Assembly: GCA_031288985.1 (NCBI GenBank)
Contig: JAITQH010000111.1
Coordinates: 1-5,167, forward strand
Length of the DNA: 5,167 nt
From: Candidatus Methanoplasma sp.
Lineage (GTDB): Archaea > Thermoplasmatota > Thermoplasmata > Methanomassiliicoccales > Methanomethylophilaceae
Reading direction: 5' to 3'
Both the position numbers and the translations under genes were made by a program. This document shows positions 1-5,161 of this stretch, in pieces; position 1 is the first letter of the stretch; each line of letters starts with the position of its first letter. Below the pieces are notes generated by a model, which made no database searches, was not told the origin of the DNA, and was given only the letters and a program-made list of their open reading frames with translations.

Positions 1-7
1 ATTCAGC

Positions 8-334
8 GTGGAAAAAATGATCCGCTCGCGCATCGGAACCACGGAGTTCGCGCAGATAAGATACGGAGTGGCGCTCTGGCTGCTGCAGGAGAAGGCGGGA
101 CTGAGTTACAAAGAGGCCAGAGTGTTCTTGGCCCACTCCCGCCACGAGACCACCGAACATCTGATGGAGTCCTTGGGGATCAGTCGGAATACAATATACG
201 GTCTGCGCAGGTCGGCAAAGAAGAAGGTTGAGAAATGCAACCCCGCACCGGATCTGAGCGATCTGCTGCACGGCTACGTGCCCATCGTTCTGGAAACGAA
301 CATCCGTGTAGGGAATCCGCCCCCTTTGTTCTGA
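8..334 (+). CDS. Small helix-turn-helix protein of unknown function (5' end uncertain)
   Basis: I do not recognise the exact family. The 108-residue product is rich in helix. Residues 47-74 (from ETTEHLM to AKKKV) read like a helix-turn-helix of the sigma region 4 / LuxR style: an acidic helix, the turn LGIS, then the recognition-like helix RNTIYGLRRSAKKK with a basic tail. Residues 15-42 form a preceding helical segment, and the last 30 residues (HGYVPIVLETN onward) look like a short non-helical tail. A DNA-binding regulatory role is inferred from the HTH alone. GTG at 8 is the first start in the window, with ATG at 17 as an alternative. The frame is still open at base 2, so the true start may lie outside the window, and no ribosome site can be judged. 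The gene ends at TGA 332-334 just before a hairpin. A -1 shift near the end would extend the protein by about 43 residues (see findings). It reads toward acd but is separated from it by a 302-bp regulatory-looking gap. Confidence 0.6.
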   Translation: MEKMIRSRIGTTEFAQIRYGVALWLLQEKAGLSYKEARVFLAHSRHETTEHLMESLGISRNTIYGLRRSAKKKVEKCNPAPDLSDLLHGYVPIVLETNIRVGNPPPLF

Positions 335-338
335 TTCC

Positions 339-361
339 TGCGGGGGATCCGCAATTGTTTT
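339..361 (+). terminator. Possible weak terminator hairpin after the HTH gene
   Basis: Five bases after the stop codon, TGCGG (339-343) pairs with CCGCA (349-353) around a 5-base loop, followed by ATTGTTTT. The stem is short and the T tract is interrupted, so termination is only plausible. The same hairpin lies 10 bases downstream of a slippery-type heptamer and could instead act in frameshifting, or be incidental. Confidence 0.35.
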
Positions 362-423
362 CGGACGGCCGCCGCATCCCCGTCGAACGGTTTCTCGGCA
401 GAGATCGCGGCGGAGCTTTTCGA

Positions 424-437
424 TTGACGGCCGTCAA
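424..437. repeat. Perfect 14-bp palindrome, candidate operator
   Basis: TTGACGGCCGTCAA is a perfect two-fold palindrome with no spacer. It lies just upstream of a second inverted repeat and a TATA-like box, which is a typical place for a dimeric regulator site. There is no T tract, so a terminator is unlikely. The binding protein is unknown. Confidence 0.45.
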
Positions 438-440
438 AGG

Positions 441-467
441 TCTTATTCGACATATGACGTAATAAGA
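441..467. repeat. 7-bp inverted repeat with 13-bp spacer, candidate operator
   Basis: TCTTATT (441-447) is repeated inverted as AATAAGA (461-467), with the palindrome CATATG in the spacer. It begins three bases after the 14-bp palindrome and ends two bases before the TATA-like box at 470-476. A bound protein would therefore overlap the BRE/TATA zone. Chance occurrence in AT-rich DNA cannot be excluded. Confidence 0.35.
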
Positions 468-469
468 TG

Positions 470-476
470 TATAAAA
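470..476 (+). promoter_or_regulatory. TATA-like box, possible distal acd promoter
   Basis: TATAAAA is close to the archaeal TATA consensus and sits at the start of the AT-rich zone. Initiation about 26 bases downstream would fall near base 499 and leave an untranslated leader of about 138 nt before the acd ATG. A second box, TATATA, lies at 481-486. Choosing between this and the proximal box at 607-615 needs transcript-end data. Confidence 0.35.
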
Positions 477-540
477 TTGCTATATAGGCTCAAAATGTTT
501 ATTCATTGTCGAATTTTACAGAAATCCTAGATTTTTGACC

Positions 541-597
541 GTATTTCTACGAATTTCGAATAAAATAAGCTGATTTCATCGTTTTTCTACGATTTAC
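541..597. repeat. Two 17-bp near-repeats 40 bp apart upstream of acd
   Basis: Bases 541-557 and 581-597 match at 14 of 17 positions and share the exact core TTTCTACGA (544-552 and 584-592). A weaker third copy of the CGAATTT part starts at base 510, also 40 bp upstream. The 40-bp period is close to four helical turns, so proteins on these sites would face the same side of the DNA. A role as regulator sites is inferred. Confidence 0.4.
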
Positions 598-606
598 AGA
601 GTTAGG

Positions 607-615
607 TTTAATTAT
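607..615 (+). promoter_or_regulatory. TATA-like box, proximal acd promoter
   Basis: TTTAATTAT is centred about 26 bases upstream of the acd start at 637, so transcription would begin at or near the ATG and give a leaderless or very short-leader mRNA. In agreement, no GGAGG-type ribosome site is seen; only AGGG at 631-634, too close to the ATG. The same arrangement recurs before dph5 and dut. Confidence 0.45.
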
Positions 616-636
616 GGGAATTTTATTACCAGGGCT

Positions 637-2736
637 ATGAAAGGCTTTCTGAGTCCCAAATCAGTGGCAATAATCGGGGCATCCGCGGATGCAACGAAAT
701 TAGGCGGAATGCTCCTCAAGAACATGATAGACGCAGGGTTCAAAGGCGGACTCTACCCCGTGAACCCAAAAGGCGGGGAGATACAGGGCATCAAAACATA
801 TACCTCCGTCACGGAGATCGGAAAGCCCGTGGATCTTGCGGTCATCGCGGTGAAGAACACGCTTGTCGCCAAGGAGATGGACAATCTCGGCAAAGCGGGC
901 ATAAAATGCGCATCCATACTCTCCGCAGGATTCAGAGAGGAGAGTCATGAAGGCGCCGAGCTTGAAAAAGAACTGTTGAAGGCCGCGAAGAGAAACGGCG
1001 TCAGGATCCTCGGACCGAACTGCTTCGGCAATATGAACATAAAGGACGGAGTCAACGTCACGTTCACGCACATCGTTCCCCCCGTGGGGAACATAGCCAT
1101 ACTCTCGCAGTCCGGAGCGCTGGGATCGTCAATCCTCGAGTGGGCCAAATCCACAAAGCTCGGGAACTCCAAATTCGTCACGTTCGGGAACAAGAGCGAC
1201 GTGGACGAGGGAGATCTGATACCATACCTCTCCGAAGATCCCGACACCAAGGTCATCGGGCTGTACTGCGAAGGGATCACCAACGGCGCCAAACTTGTGG
1301 CGGCCGTGGAGAACATGCCCGTCAAGAAGCCTATTGTCGTGTTCAAGTCGGGAAAGACCGCGGCCGGATCCGCGGCCGCATCGTCCCACACCGGTTCTCT
1401 TGCCGGATCCGATTCCGTGAACGACGTCATATTCAACAAGCTCAACATGCACAGGGCGTCCGACGCGGACGAACTGTTTGACGCGCTCTCCGTGTTCAGC
1501 ACCTGCAGTCTGATGAAGAAGGACGGCATCGCGATCATCACCAACGCCGGAGGACTCGGAGTCATGTCCGCCGACGCGACATACGAGGCCCCGTTCATAC
1601 AGGCGGCAAAGCTTGCCCAAAGCACCATAGATGAGATCAAGAGCGCGCTGCCCAACGTGGCGGGCCTCACAAACCCCATCGACATCAGGGGAGACGCCAA
1701 GGCGGAGCACTTCAGAAGCGCCATACTTGCGGTGATCAAGGATCCGTCCGTGGGCGGTCTGGTCATCATGGGATCCCCTCTGGACACCGCAGACCTCGAG
1801 GCGATAGCCAACATAATAGTGGAGCTCAGGGACGACATACCCATCCCGACCACTTGCTGCTTCGCTGGCGGGGAGAAATGCGACCGCGCCAATGCGATAC
1901 TCAGAGAGGGCAAGATCCCCTGCTATCCCACGCCCGACAGGGCCGTACGCGCCCTCTCCATACTGAGAAAATACACCGTGGGCAAAGACGCCAAGCACGA
2001 TGCGATGACCGTTCCGAGCATTCCGGGAGGGGGCAGGGCCGCATCCAAGAAGATCCTTGAAGGGGCCGAGGCGGAAGGCAGGAAATCCCTCACCGAGGCG
2101 GAAGGCAAGCAGATCTTCGCCGCATACGGCATATCCGTGCCGGGAGAGGCCACCGTCAAAAGCGCCGACGACGCGGTCAGGGAGTGCAACAGGATAGGAT
2201 ATCCGGTCGTCATGAAGATCTTGTCCCCGGACATAGCCCACAAGACCGACGTCGGAGGCGTCGTCGTGGGCGTGAAGACCCCCGAGGCCGCAAAGGAAGC
2301 GTTCGACCGGATCATGGCCTCATGCAAGGCCGCAAAGCCCGATGCGAGGCTGGACGGCGTGTCGATACAGCAGATGGTGTTCGGCCAGGAGGTCATACTG
2401 TCGATGATCCGCGACGCACAGTTCGGCCCCGTCGTATCCTTCGGCCTCGGAGGAATATACGTGGAGATACTGGGAGAGATCTCGCAGGCGCACGTGCCTA
2501 TGAGCGAACAGCAGCTGGACAGGATGATCTCATCCACCAAGGCGTACAAGCTCCTTTCCGGAGCGAGGGGGCTTCCTCTTGCTGACGTGGAAGCGGTGAA
2601 GGACATGATCCGCAGGATCGTGCTTGTGTCCGTGGAGAACCCTGAGATCCACGAATTGGAGATCAACCCCGTCATAGTCGGAAAGAAAGGGGAGGGGTGC
2701 TGGGCGGTCGATGCCCTGTGCACCCTTGTAAAGTGA
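637..2736 (+). CDS. acd: ADP-forming acetate/acyl-CoA synthetase, single-chain alpha-beta fusion
   Basis: This cytosolic enzyme interconverts acyl-CoA + ADP + Pi and free acid + ATP + CoA. In archaea it either makes ATP from acyl-CoA or activates acetate. Order along the 699 residues: a Rossmann CoA-binding domain (about 5-130, with SVAIIGAS at 9-16); two succinyl-CoA-synthetase-like domains (about 145-450); a low-complexity linker (about 450-480); and a C-terminal ATP-grasp domain (about 480-699). His251 in SSHTGS matches the alpha phosphohistidine. His535 in DIAHKTDVGG matches the second histidine, carried by the beta subunit (His71) of two-subunit enzymes. The ATP-grasp motifs GLGGIYVE (603-610) and ELEINPVI (673-680) are intact. 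There is no GNAT domain, so it is not a Pat-type protein acetyltransferase. The start at ATG 637 places the CoA domain as usual for the family, and no Shine-Dalgarno site is seen. It is a single-gene unit closed by a strong terminator. Acetate versus branched or aromatic acid preference cannot be read from the sequence. Confidence 0.93.
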   Translation: MKGFLSPKSVAIIGASADATKLGGMLLKNMIDAGFKGGLYPVNPKGGEIQGIKTYTSVTEIGKPVDLAVIAVKNTLVAKEMDNLGKAGIKCASILSAGFREESHEGAELEKELLKAAKRNGVRILGPNCFGNMNIKDGVNVTFTHIVPPVGNIAILSQSGALGSSILEWAKSTKLGNSKFVTFGNKSDVDEGDLIPYLSEDPDTKVIGLYCEGITNGAKLVAAVENMPVKKPIVVFKSGKTAAGSAAASSHTGSLAGSDSVNDVIFNKLNMHRASDADELFDALSVFSTCSLMKKDGIAIITNAGGLGVMSADATYEAPFIQAAKLAQSTIDEIKSALPNVAGLTNPIDIRGDAKAEHFRSAILAVIKDPSVGGLVIMGSPLDTADLEAIANIIVELRDDIPIPTTCCFAGGEKCDRANAILREGKIPCYPTPDRAVRALSILRKYTVGKDAKHDAMTVPSIPGGGRAASKKILEGAEAEGRKSLTEAEGKQIFAAYGISVPGEATVKSADDAVRECNRIGYPVVMKILSPDIAHKTDVGGVVVGVKTPEAAKEAFDRIMASCKAAKPDARLDGVSIQQMVFGQEVILSMIRDAQFGPVVSFGLGGIYVEILGEISQAHVPMSEQQLDRMISSTKAYKLLSGARGLPLADVEAVKDMIRRIVLVSVENPEIHELEINPVIVGKKGEGCWAVDALCTLVK

Positions 2737-2746
2737 TCTGTCAAAC

Positions 2747-2792
2747 GATCCCGGCGGGCCTCGCGCCCGCCGTCGATCTTATCTTTTTTTTT
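2747..2792 (+). terminator. Strong hairpin plus T9 terminator after acd
   Basis: CGGCGGGC (2752-2759) pairs perfectly with GCCCGCCG (2765-2772) around a 5-base loop. Flanking GATC copies (2747-2750 and 2775-2778) can extend the stem past a small bulge. It is followed by nine T residues at 2784-2792. It starts ten bases after the acd stop and separates acd from the dph5-trm5 unit. Archaeal RNA polymerase terminates mainly at the T tract; the hairpin may also protect the mRNA end. Confidence 0.8.
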
Positions 2793-2802
2793 GTCCCGAC
2801 AG

Positions 2803-2816
2803 GTAAAAAGTATTAA
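2803..2816 (+). promoter_or_regulatory. AT-rich TATA-like element, dph5 promoter
   Basis: GTAAAAAGTATTAA lies between the acd terminator and the dph5 start. Its TATTAA part is centred about 25 bases before ATG 2838 and 28 before ATG 2841, so a leaderless or very short leader is expected. It is the only promoter-like element in this 101-bp gap. Confidence 0.45.
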
Positions 2817-2837
2817 CGGAAACACGCTCACGGTAGG

Positions 2838-3641
2838 ATGATGACCTCCGAACTTGTATTCGTCGGGCTGGGACTGAGCGGCGTCGACGGTATGACCGTG
2901 AAAGCGTTGAACGCCCTGAAGGAATGCGATAAGATATATGCCGAATTCTACACTTCGACGCTTATAGGGACCTCTGCGGAGGATCTTGAGAAGGCGATCG
3001 GAAAAAGCATCCATGTGATCTACAGGCAACAGGTCGAAGAGAGCGAGGACATCATCGACGATGCCTCCAAGATGAGGGTTGGATTCATCACTGCCGGCGA
3101 CACCATGCTTGCCACGACGCACGTGGATCTGAGAATACAGGCGGCCGAATGCGGGATACCCGTGCGCACATTCCATGGGATCTCGATCTTCGGCGCCTGC
3201 CCCACGTCGCTCGGCCTCCAACCGTACAAGTTCGGCAGGACGGTGACCCTTCCGTTCCTGGAAGCGGGATATCAGCCCAAATCCCCCTACGACAACATCA
3301 AAGAGAACCATGACCGGGGGCTGCACACGATGATCCTTTTGGACATCCGCGCCGACGAACTGAGATACATGACCGCCCACCAGGCGCTCGAATGGCTTAT
3401 CGAAGGCGAGAGAAAGTGGAATGAGGGCCTCATAACGGAGAAGACCCTCGTATGCGTGGCCTCCAAGGTCGGATCCTCAGAAGAGAAGCTTTCCGCCGGA
3501 TACCCTCAGGATCTTTTGAAACATGACCTGGGAGCTCCGCTTCAGACGCTTGTCCTCCCGGGGAACCTGCATTTCATGGAGGCTTTTGCGCTGGTGCGCT
3601 TCGCCGGCGCCCCGAAGGAGATAATAAAGGAGGACGAGTGA
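2838..3641 (+). CDS. dph5: Diphthine synthase (diphthamide biosynthesis methyltransferase)
   Basis: This is the SAM-dependent methylase that adds methyl groups to the amino end of the modified histidine of elongation factor 2, the middle step of diphthamide synthesis. The 267 residues fit archaeal Dph5 of the tetrapyrrole-methylase fold. Visible blocks are the N-terminal strand and loop LVFVGLGLSG (6-15), the YAEFYTS block (34-40), the SAM-pocket stretch TAGDTMLATTH (85-95), HGISIFGA (113-120), KFGRTVTLPF (131-140), and the C-terminal LGAPLQTLVLPGNLHFMEA (231-249). One difference: the family usually has GDP where this protein has GDT (87-89). Two adjacent ATG codons (2838 and 2841) can serve as start. 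GGTAGG directly precedes the first and is too close to act as a normal ribosome site. It is the first gene of an operon with trm5. The other diphthamide genes are not in the window. Confidence 0.93.
   Translation: MMTSELVFVGLGLSGVDGMTVKALNALKECDKIYAEFYTSTLIGTSAEDLEKAIGKSIHVIYRQQVEESEDIIDDASKMRVGFITAGDTMLATTHVDLRIQAAECGIPVRTFHGISIFGACPTSLGLQPYKFGRTVTLPFLEAGYQPKSPYDNIKENHDRGLHTMILLDIRADELRYMTAHQALEWLIEGERKWNEGLITEKTLVCVASKVGSSEEKLSAGYPQDLLKHDLGAPLQTLVLPGNLHFMEAFALVRFAGAPKEIIKEDE
3628..3634 (+). promoter_or_regulatory. Shine-Dalgarno site for trm5 inside the end of dph5
   Basis: AGGAGGA, containing a full GGAGG core (3629-3633), lies within the last dph5 codons, 11 bases before ATG 3645. It is the only strong ribosome site in the window. 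It supports the trm5 start and coupled translation of the two genes. Confidence 0.75.
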
Positions 3642-3644
3642 CCG

Positions 3645-4643
3645 ATGCCCAAGTGCATCCGCGTCCCCAAGCCTGACGGCGAGAGAGTGCGCGGCGAACT
3701 CGCGGCCTCCGGCCTTTTGGATCTGAATCTCAGGATCAGGGCGGAAGGGGATTTTCTGCTCATGCCCGTGACGGGAGACGCGCCGGGTTTCACTGCGGAA
3801 GAGGCCGACTTTGAGTCCTGCGGACGCCGCATTGCCGATTACCGAGAGTGCGCAGACATCCCCGAAGATCTTCGTCCAACGCTTCCCGTGTCCTTTGACG
3901 CGATCGGCGACGTGGCCATTGTAAAAGTGCCCGAACCTCTTCTTCCGTACAAGAATGAGATCGGAAGGGCGATGATGCAGGCATCCTCCGGCATACGGAC
4001 GGTGATGCGCGACGCCGGCGTGAAGGGGGAGTTCAGGATCAGAGACTTGGAACAGATAGCGGGTTCCGGAAGTTCGGAGACGGTGCACAAGGAGTTTGGT
4101 CTGAGGATATGCGTCGATCCTGCGAAGGTCTACTTCAATCCTCGGCTTGCGACCGAGCGCCGCAGGGTGGCGTCCCTTGTGAAACAGGACGAGACCGTCA
4201 TTGACATGTTCGCGGGGGCCGCCCCGTTCGGTCTGGTGATGTGCAGGCACGCGAGTCCGGGCAGGGTGTACTCCATAGATCTGAATCCGGACGCGGAGGT
4301 CTTTGCGAGGCGGAGCATTGAGTTGAACCGCATCTCCCGCATCGTTCCGATCACCGGGGACGCGTCTGTCGTCATAAAGGATCTTCCCGACGCCGACCGC
4401 ATAATAATGAACCTGCCGCAGACGGCCGATAAATTCCTTTCCTGCGCGCTTGGAAAGGTCAGGAGAGGCGGAACCATCCATCTTCACAAGATGGGGGAGC
4501 GCGCCGATCTTGATTGTTTCATGGAGGATCTGAGATCGTCCATGAGCGCACTGGGGTTGGATATGCACATCGCCGGGGTGTCCGAGCTTAAGACGTATTC
4601 CCCGACGATGAGCGTTTACGTTCTTGACATTGTGAAGGATTGA
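3645..4643 (+). CDS. trm5: tRNA (guanine37-N1)-methyltransferase, archaeal Trm5
   Basis: This enzyme methylates N1 of G37 next to the anticodon using SAM, which prevents frameshifting; m1G37 is also the first step toward wyosine bases in archaea. The 332 residues match, end to end, my recollection of the 336-residue Methanocaldococcus jannaschii enzyme. There is an N-terminal tRNA-binding D1 domain (1-70, opening MPKCIRVPK), a middle domain with VSFDAIGDVAIV (82-93), and a class I SAM domain from about 180. Functional residues known in that enzyme align: R131 (R145), E171 (E185), D212 (D223), and N256 and P258 of the NLP motif (N265, P267). SAM motif I reads AGAAPF (190-195), whereas the jannaschii protein has AGVGPF. 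The start is well supported by the N-terminal match and a GGAGG site. It follows dph5 by three bases and ends exactly against the convergent dut gene. Confidence 0.94.
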   Translation: MPKCIRVPKPDGERVRGELAASGLLDLNLRIRAEGDFLLMPVTGDAPGFTAEEADFESCGRRIADYRECADIPEDLRPTLPVSFDAIGDVAIVKVPEPLLPYKNEIGRAMMQASSGIRTVMRDAGVKGEFRIRDLEQIAGSGSSETVHKEFGLRICVDPAKVYFNPRLATERRRVASLVKQDETVIDMFAGAAPFGLVMCRHASPGRVYSIDLNPDAEVFARRSIELNRISRIVPITGDASVVIKDLPDADRIIMNLPQTADKFLSCALGKVRRGGTIHLHKMGERADLDCFMEDLRSSMSALGLDMHIAGVSELKTYSPTMSVYVLDIVKD

Positions 4644-5132
4644 TCACTTCTTGACGGGGTCGAGGGTCACTCCCGTCTGCCCTTGATAGTTGCCGCTCCT
4701 CTGAGCATAGTCTTTGTCGGTGGAAGAGGTCAGCGTCTCGAACACCATTTGACAGAACCTCTCGCCGATCGGCAGCTCAACGGCATCATCCGAAGCGTTG
4801 AACGCACCAAGCGTCAGCGTACCCTCGAATCCTGCGTCTATCTTCCCGAACGCTCCTATGCATCCCCTTCTGATCCATGTGGTCCTCAGCCAAAGCTGGG
4901 CGCACACGTCCTTGGGCATCCTGACCCTTTCCACGGTGGACACGTAGAACATCGTGCGCGGAGGCACGCGTACGGCGCCTTCCTTCTTTACGTCGGGGTC
5001 GCCGCGCACAGATATCTCTGCGATTCGGAGATCGTAGCCGTTCGGCGTCAGCCCTCTTTCGTGGTAGTCGCTTATCCCCAGGTATCCGGAGGCCATCCCG
5101 GCCAATATGTCCCTGTCTGAGAGTATAGCCAT
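4644..5132 (-). CDS. dut: dUTPase of the archaeal dCTP-deaminase-fold subfamily
   Basis: Predicted to hydrolyse dUTP to dUMP and pyrophosphate, keeping uracil out of DNA and supplying dUMP. The 162-residue protein has the trimeric dCTP-deaminase/dUTPase fold: MAILSDRDI at the start, GYDLRI (32-37), LRTTWIRRG (82-90, where RSSLAR is usual), KIDAGFEG (97-104), LTLGAFN (106-112), IGERFCQMVF (122-131) and the C-terminal GNYQG (147-151). In dCTP deaminases and in the bifunctional jannaschii enzyme, the segment equivalent to LTLGAFN carries the catalytic glutamate (LTLE type). Here it is Gly109. As I recall it, the Pyrococcus member of the archaeal dUTPase subfamily also lacks that Glu. I therefore call it dut, although automated annotation may well say dCTP deaminase. 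Biochemical activity is inferred. The gene runs from ATG at 5132 downward, has a TATA-like box 26 bases upstream, and abuts trm5 tail to tail. Confidence 0.82.
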   Translation of the reverse strand: MAILSDRDILAGMASGYLGISDYHERGLTPNGYDLRIAEISVRGDPDVKKEGAVRVPPRTMFYVSTVERVRMPKDVCAQLWLRTTWIRRGCIGAFGKIDAGFEGTLTLGAFNASDDAVELPIGERFCQMVFETLTSSTDKDYAQRSGNYQGQTGVTLDPVKK

Positions 5133-5154
5133 GAGGGGCGGAGCGCCTGCCGCC

Positions 5155-5161
5155 TATTAAA
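5155..5161 (-). promoter_or_regulatory. TATA-like box, dut promoter
   Basis: On the minus strand this reads TTTAATA, centred 26 bases upstream of the dut ATG at 5132. The 22 bases between are GC-rich with no clear Shine-Dalgarno site. The spacing predicts a leaderless or near-leaderless transcript, as for acd and dph5. Confidence 0.5.

Larger units (their letters stand above)
335..636. other. Gene-free stretch: GC-rich left part, AT-rich regulatory right part
   Basis: No convincing independent gene is seen here. Bases 335-460 keep a coding-like GC content. They can be read in the -1 frame of the HTH gene until TAA 460-462, or in its own frame until TGA 424-426, so they may be an extension or a decayed gene end. 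Bases 460-636 are strongly AT-rich, unlike the coding DNA. They carry TATA-like boxes, inverted repeats and spaced near-repeats that are listed separately. The most likely role is promoter and control region for the acyl-CoA synthetase gene downstream. Confidence 0.6.

Noticed and set aside
180..437. Minus-strand 85-residue frame opposite the end of the HTH gene.
   Set aside because: Arg/Ser/Pro-rich composition typical of an antisense shadow. The start lies in the palindrome region and there is no recognisable motif.
235..462. A separate 75-residue plus-strand gene starting at ATG 235.
   Set aside because: It starts inside the HTH gene with no ribosome site and an Arg/Pro-rich out-of-frame beginning. 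Only its second half is interesting, as a possible -1 continuation of the HTH gene.
460..636. Possible small RNA, riboswitch or CRISPR-like array in the AT-rich gap.
   Set aside because: There are only two good repeat copies, with no palindromic repeat/spacer pattern and no recognisable riboswitch core or tRNA-like fold. A promoter region is the simpler explanation.
1355..1384. GC-rich near-palindromic run with repeated CCGCGG and GGATCC in acd.
   Set aside because: It encodes the Ala/Ser-rich stretch just before the catalytic His251 and is explained by codon use there.
637..2736. Pat-type protein lysine acetyltransferase.
   Set aside because: No GNAT domain is fused at either end, and both catalytic histidines of the ADP-forming synthetase are intact.
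945..4568. Long open frames on the minus strand opposite acd, dph5 and trm5 (for example 945-1913, 1129-2241, 1923-3380 and 3477-4568).
   Set aside because: They lie wholly or mostly opposite well-identified genes, their translations look like reverse-strand codon shadows with odd composition, and no start signals or known motifs are visible.
4653..4677. Hairpin GACGGG/CCCGTC as terminator of trm5.
   Set aside because: Only six base pairs, a 13-base loop and no T tract follows. It lies in the coding end of dut and is too weak to call.
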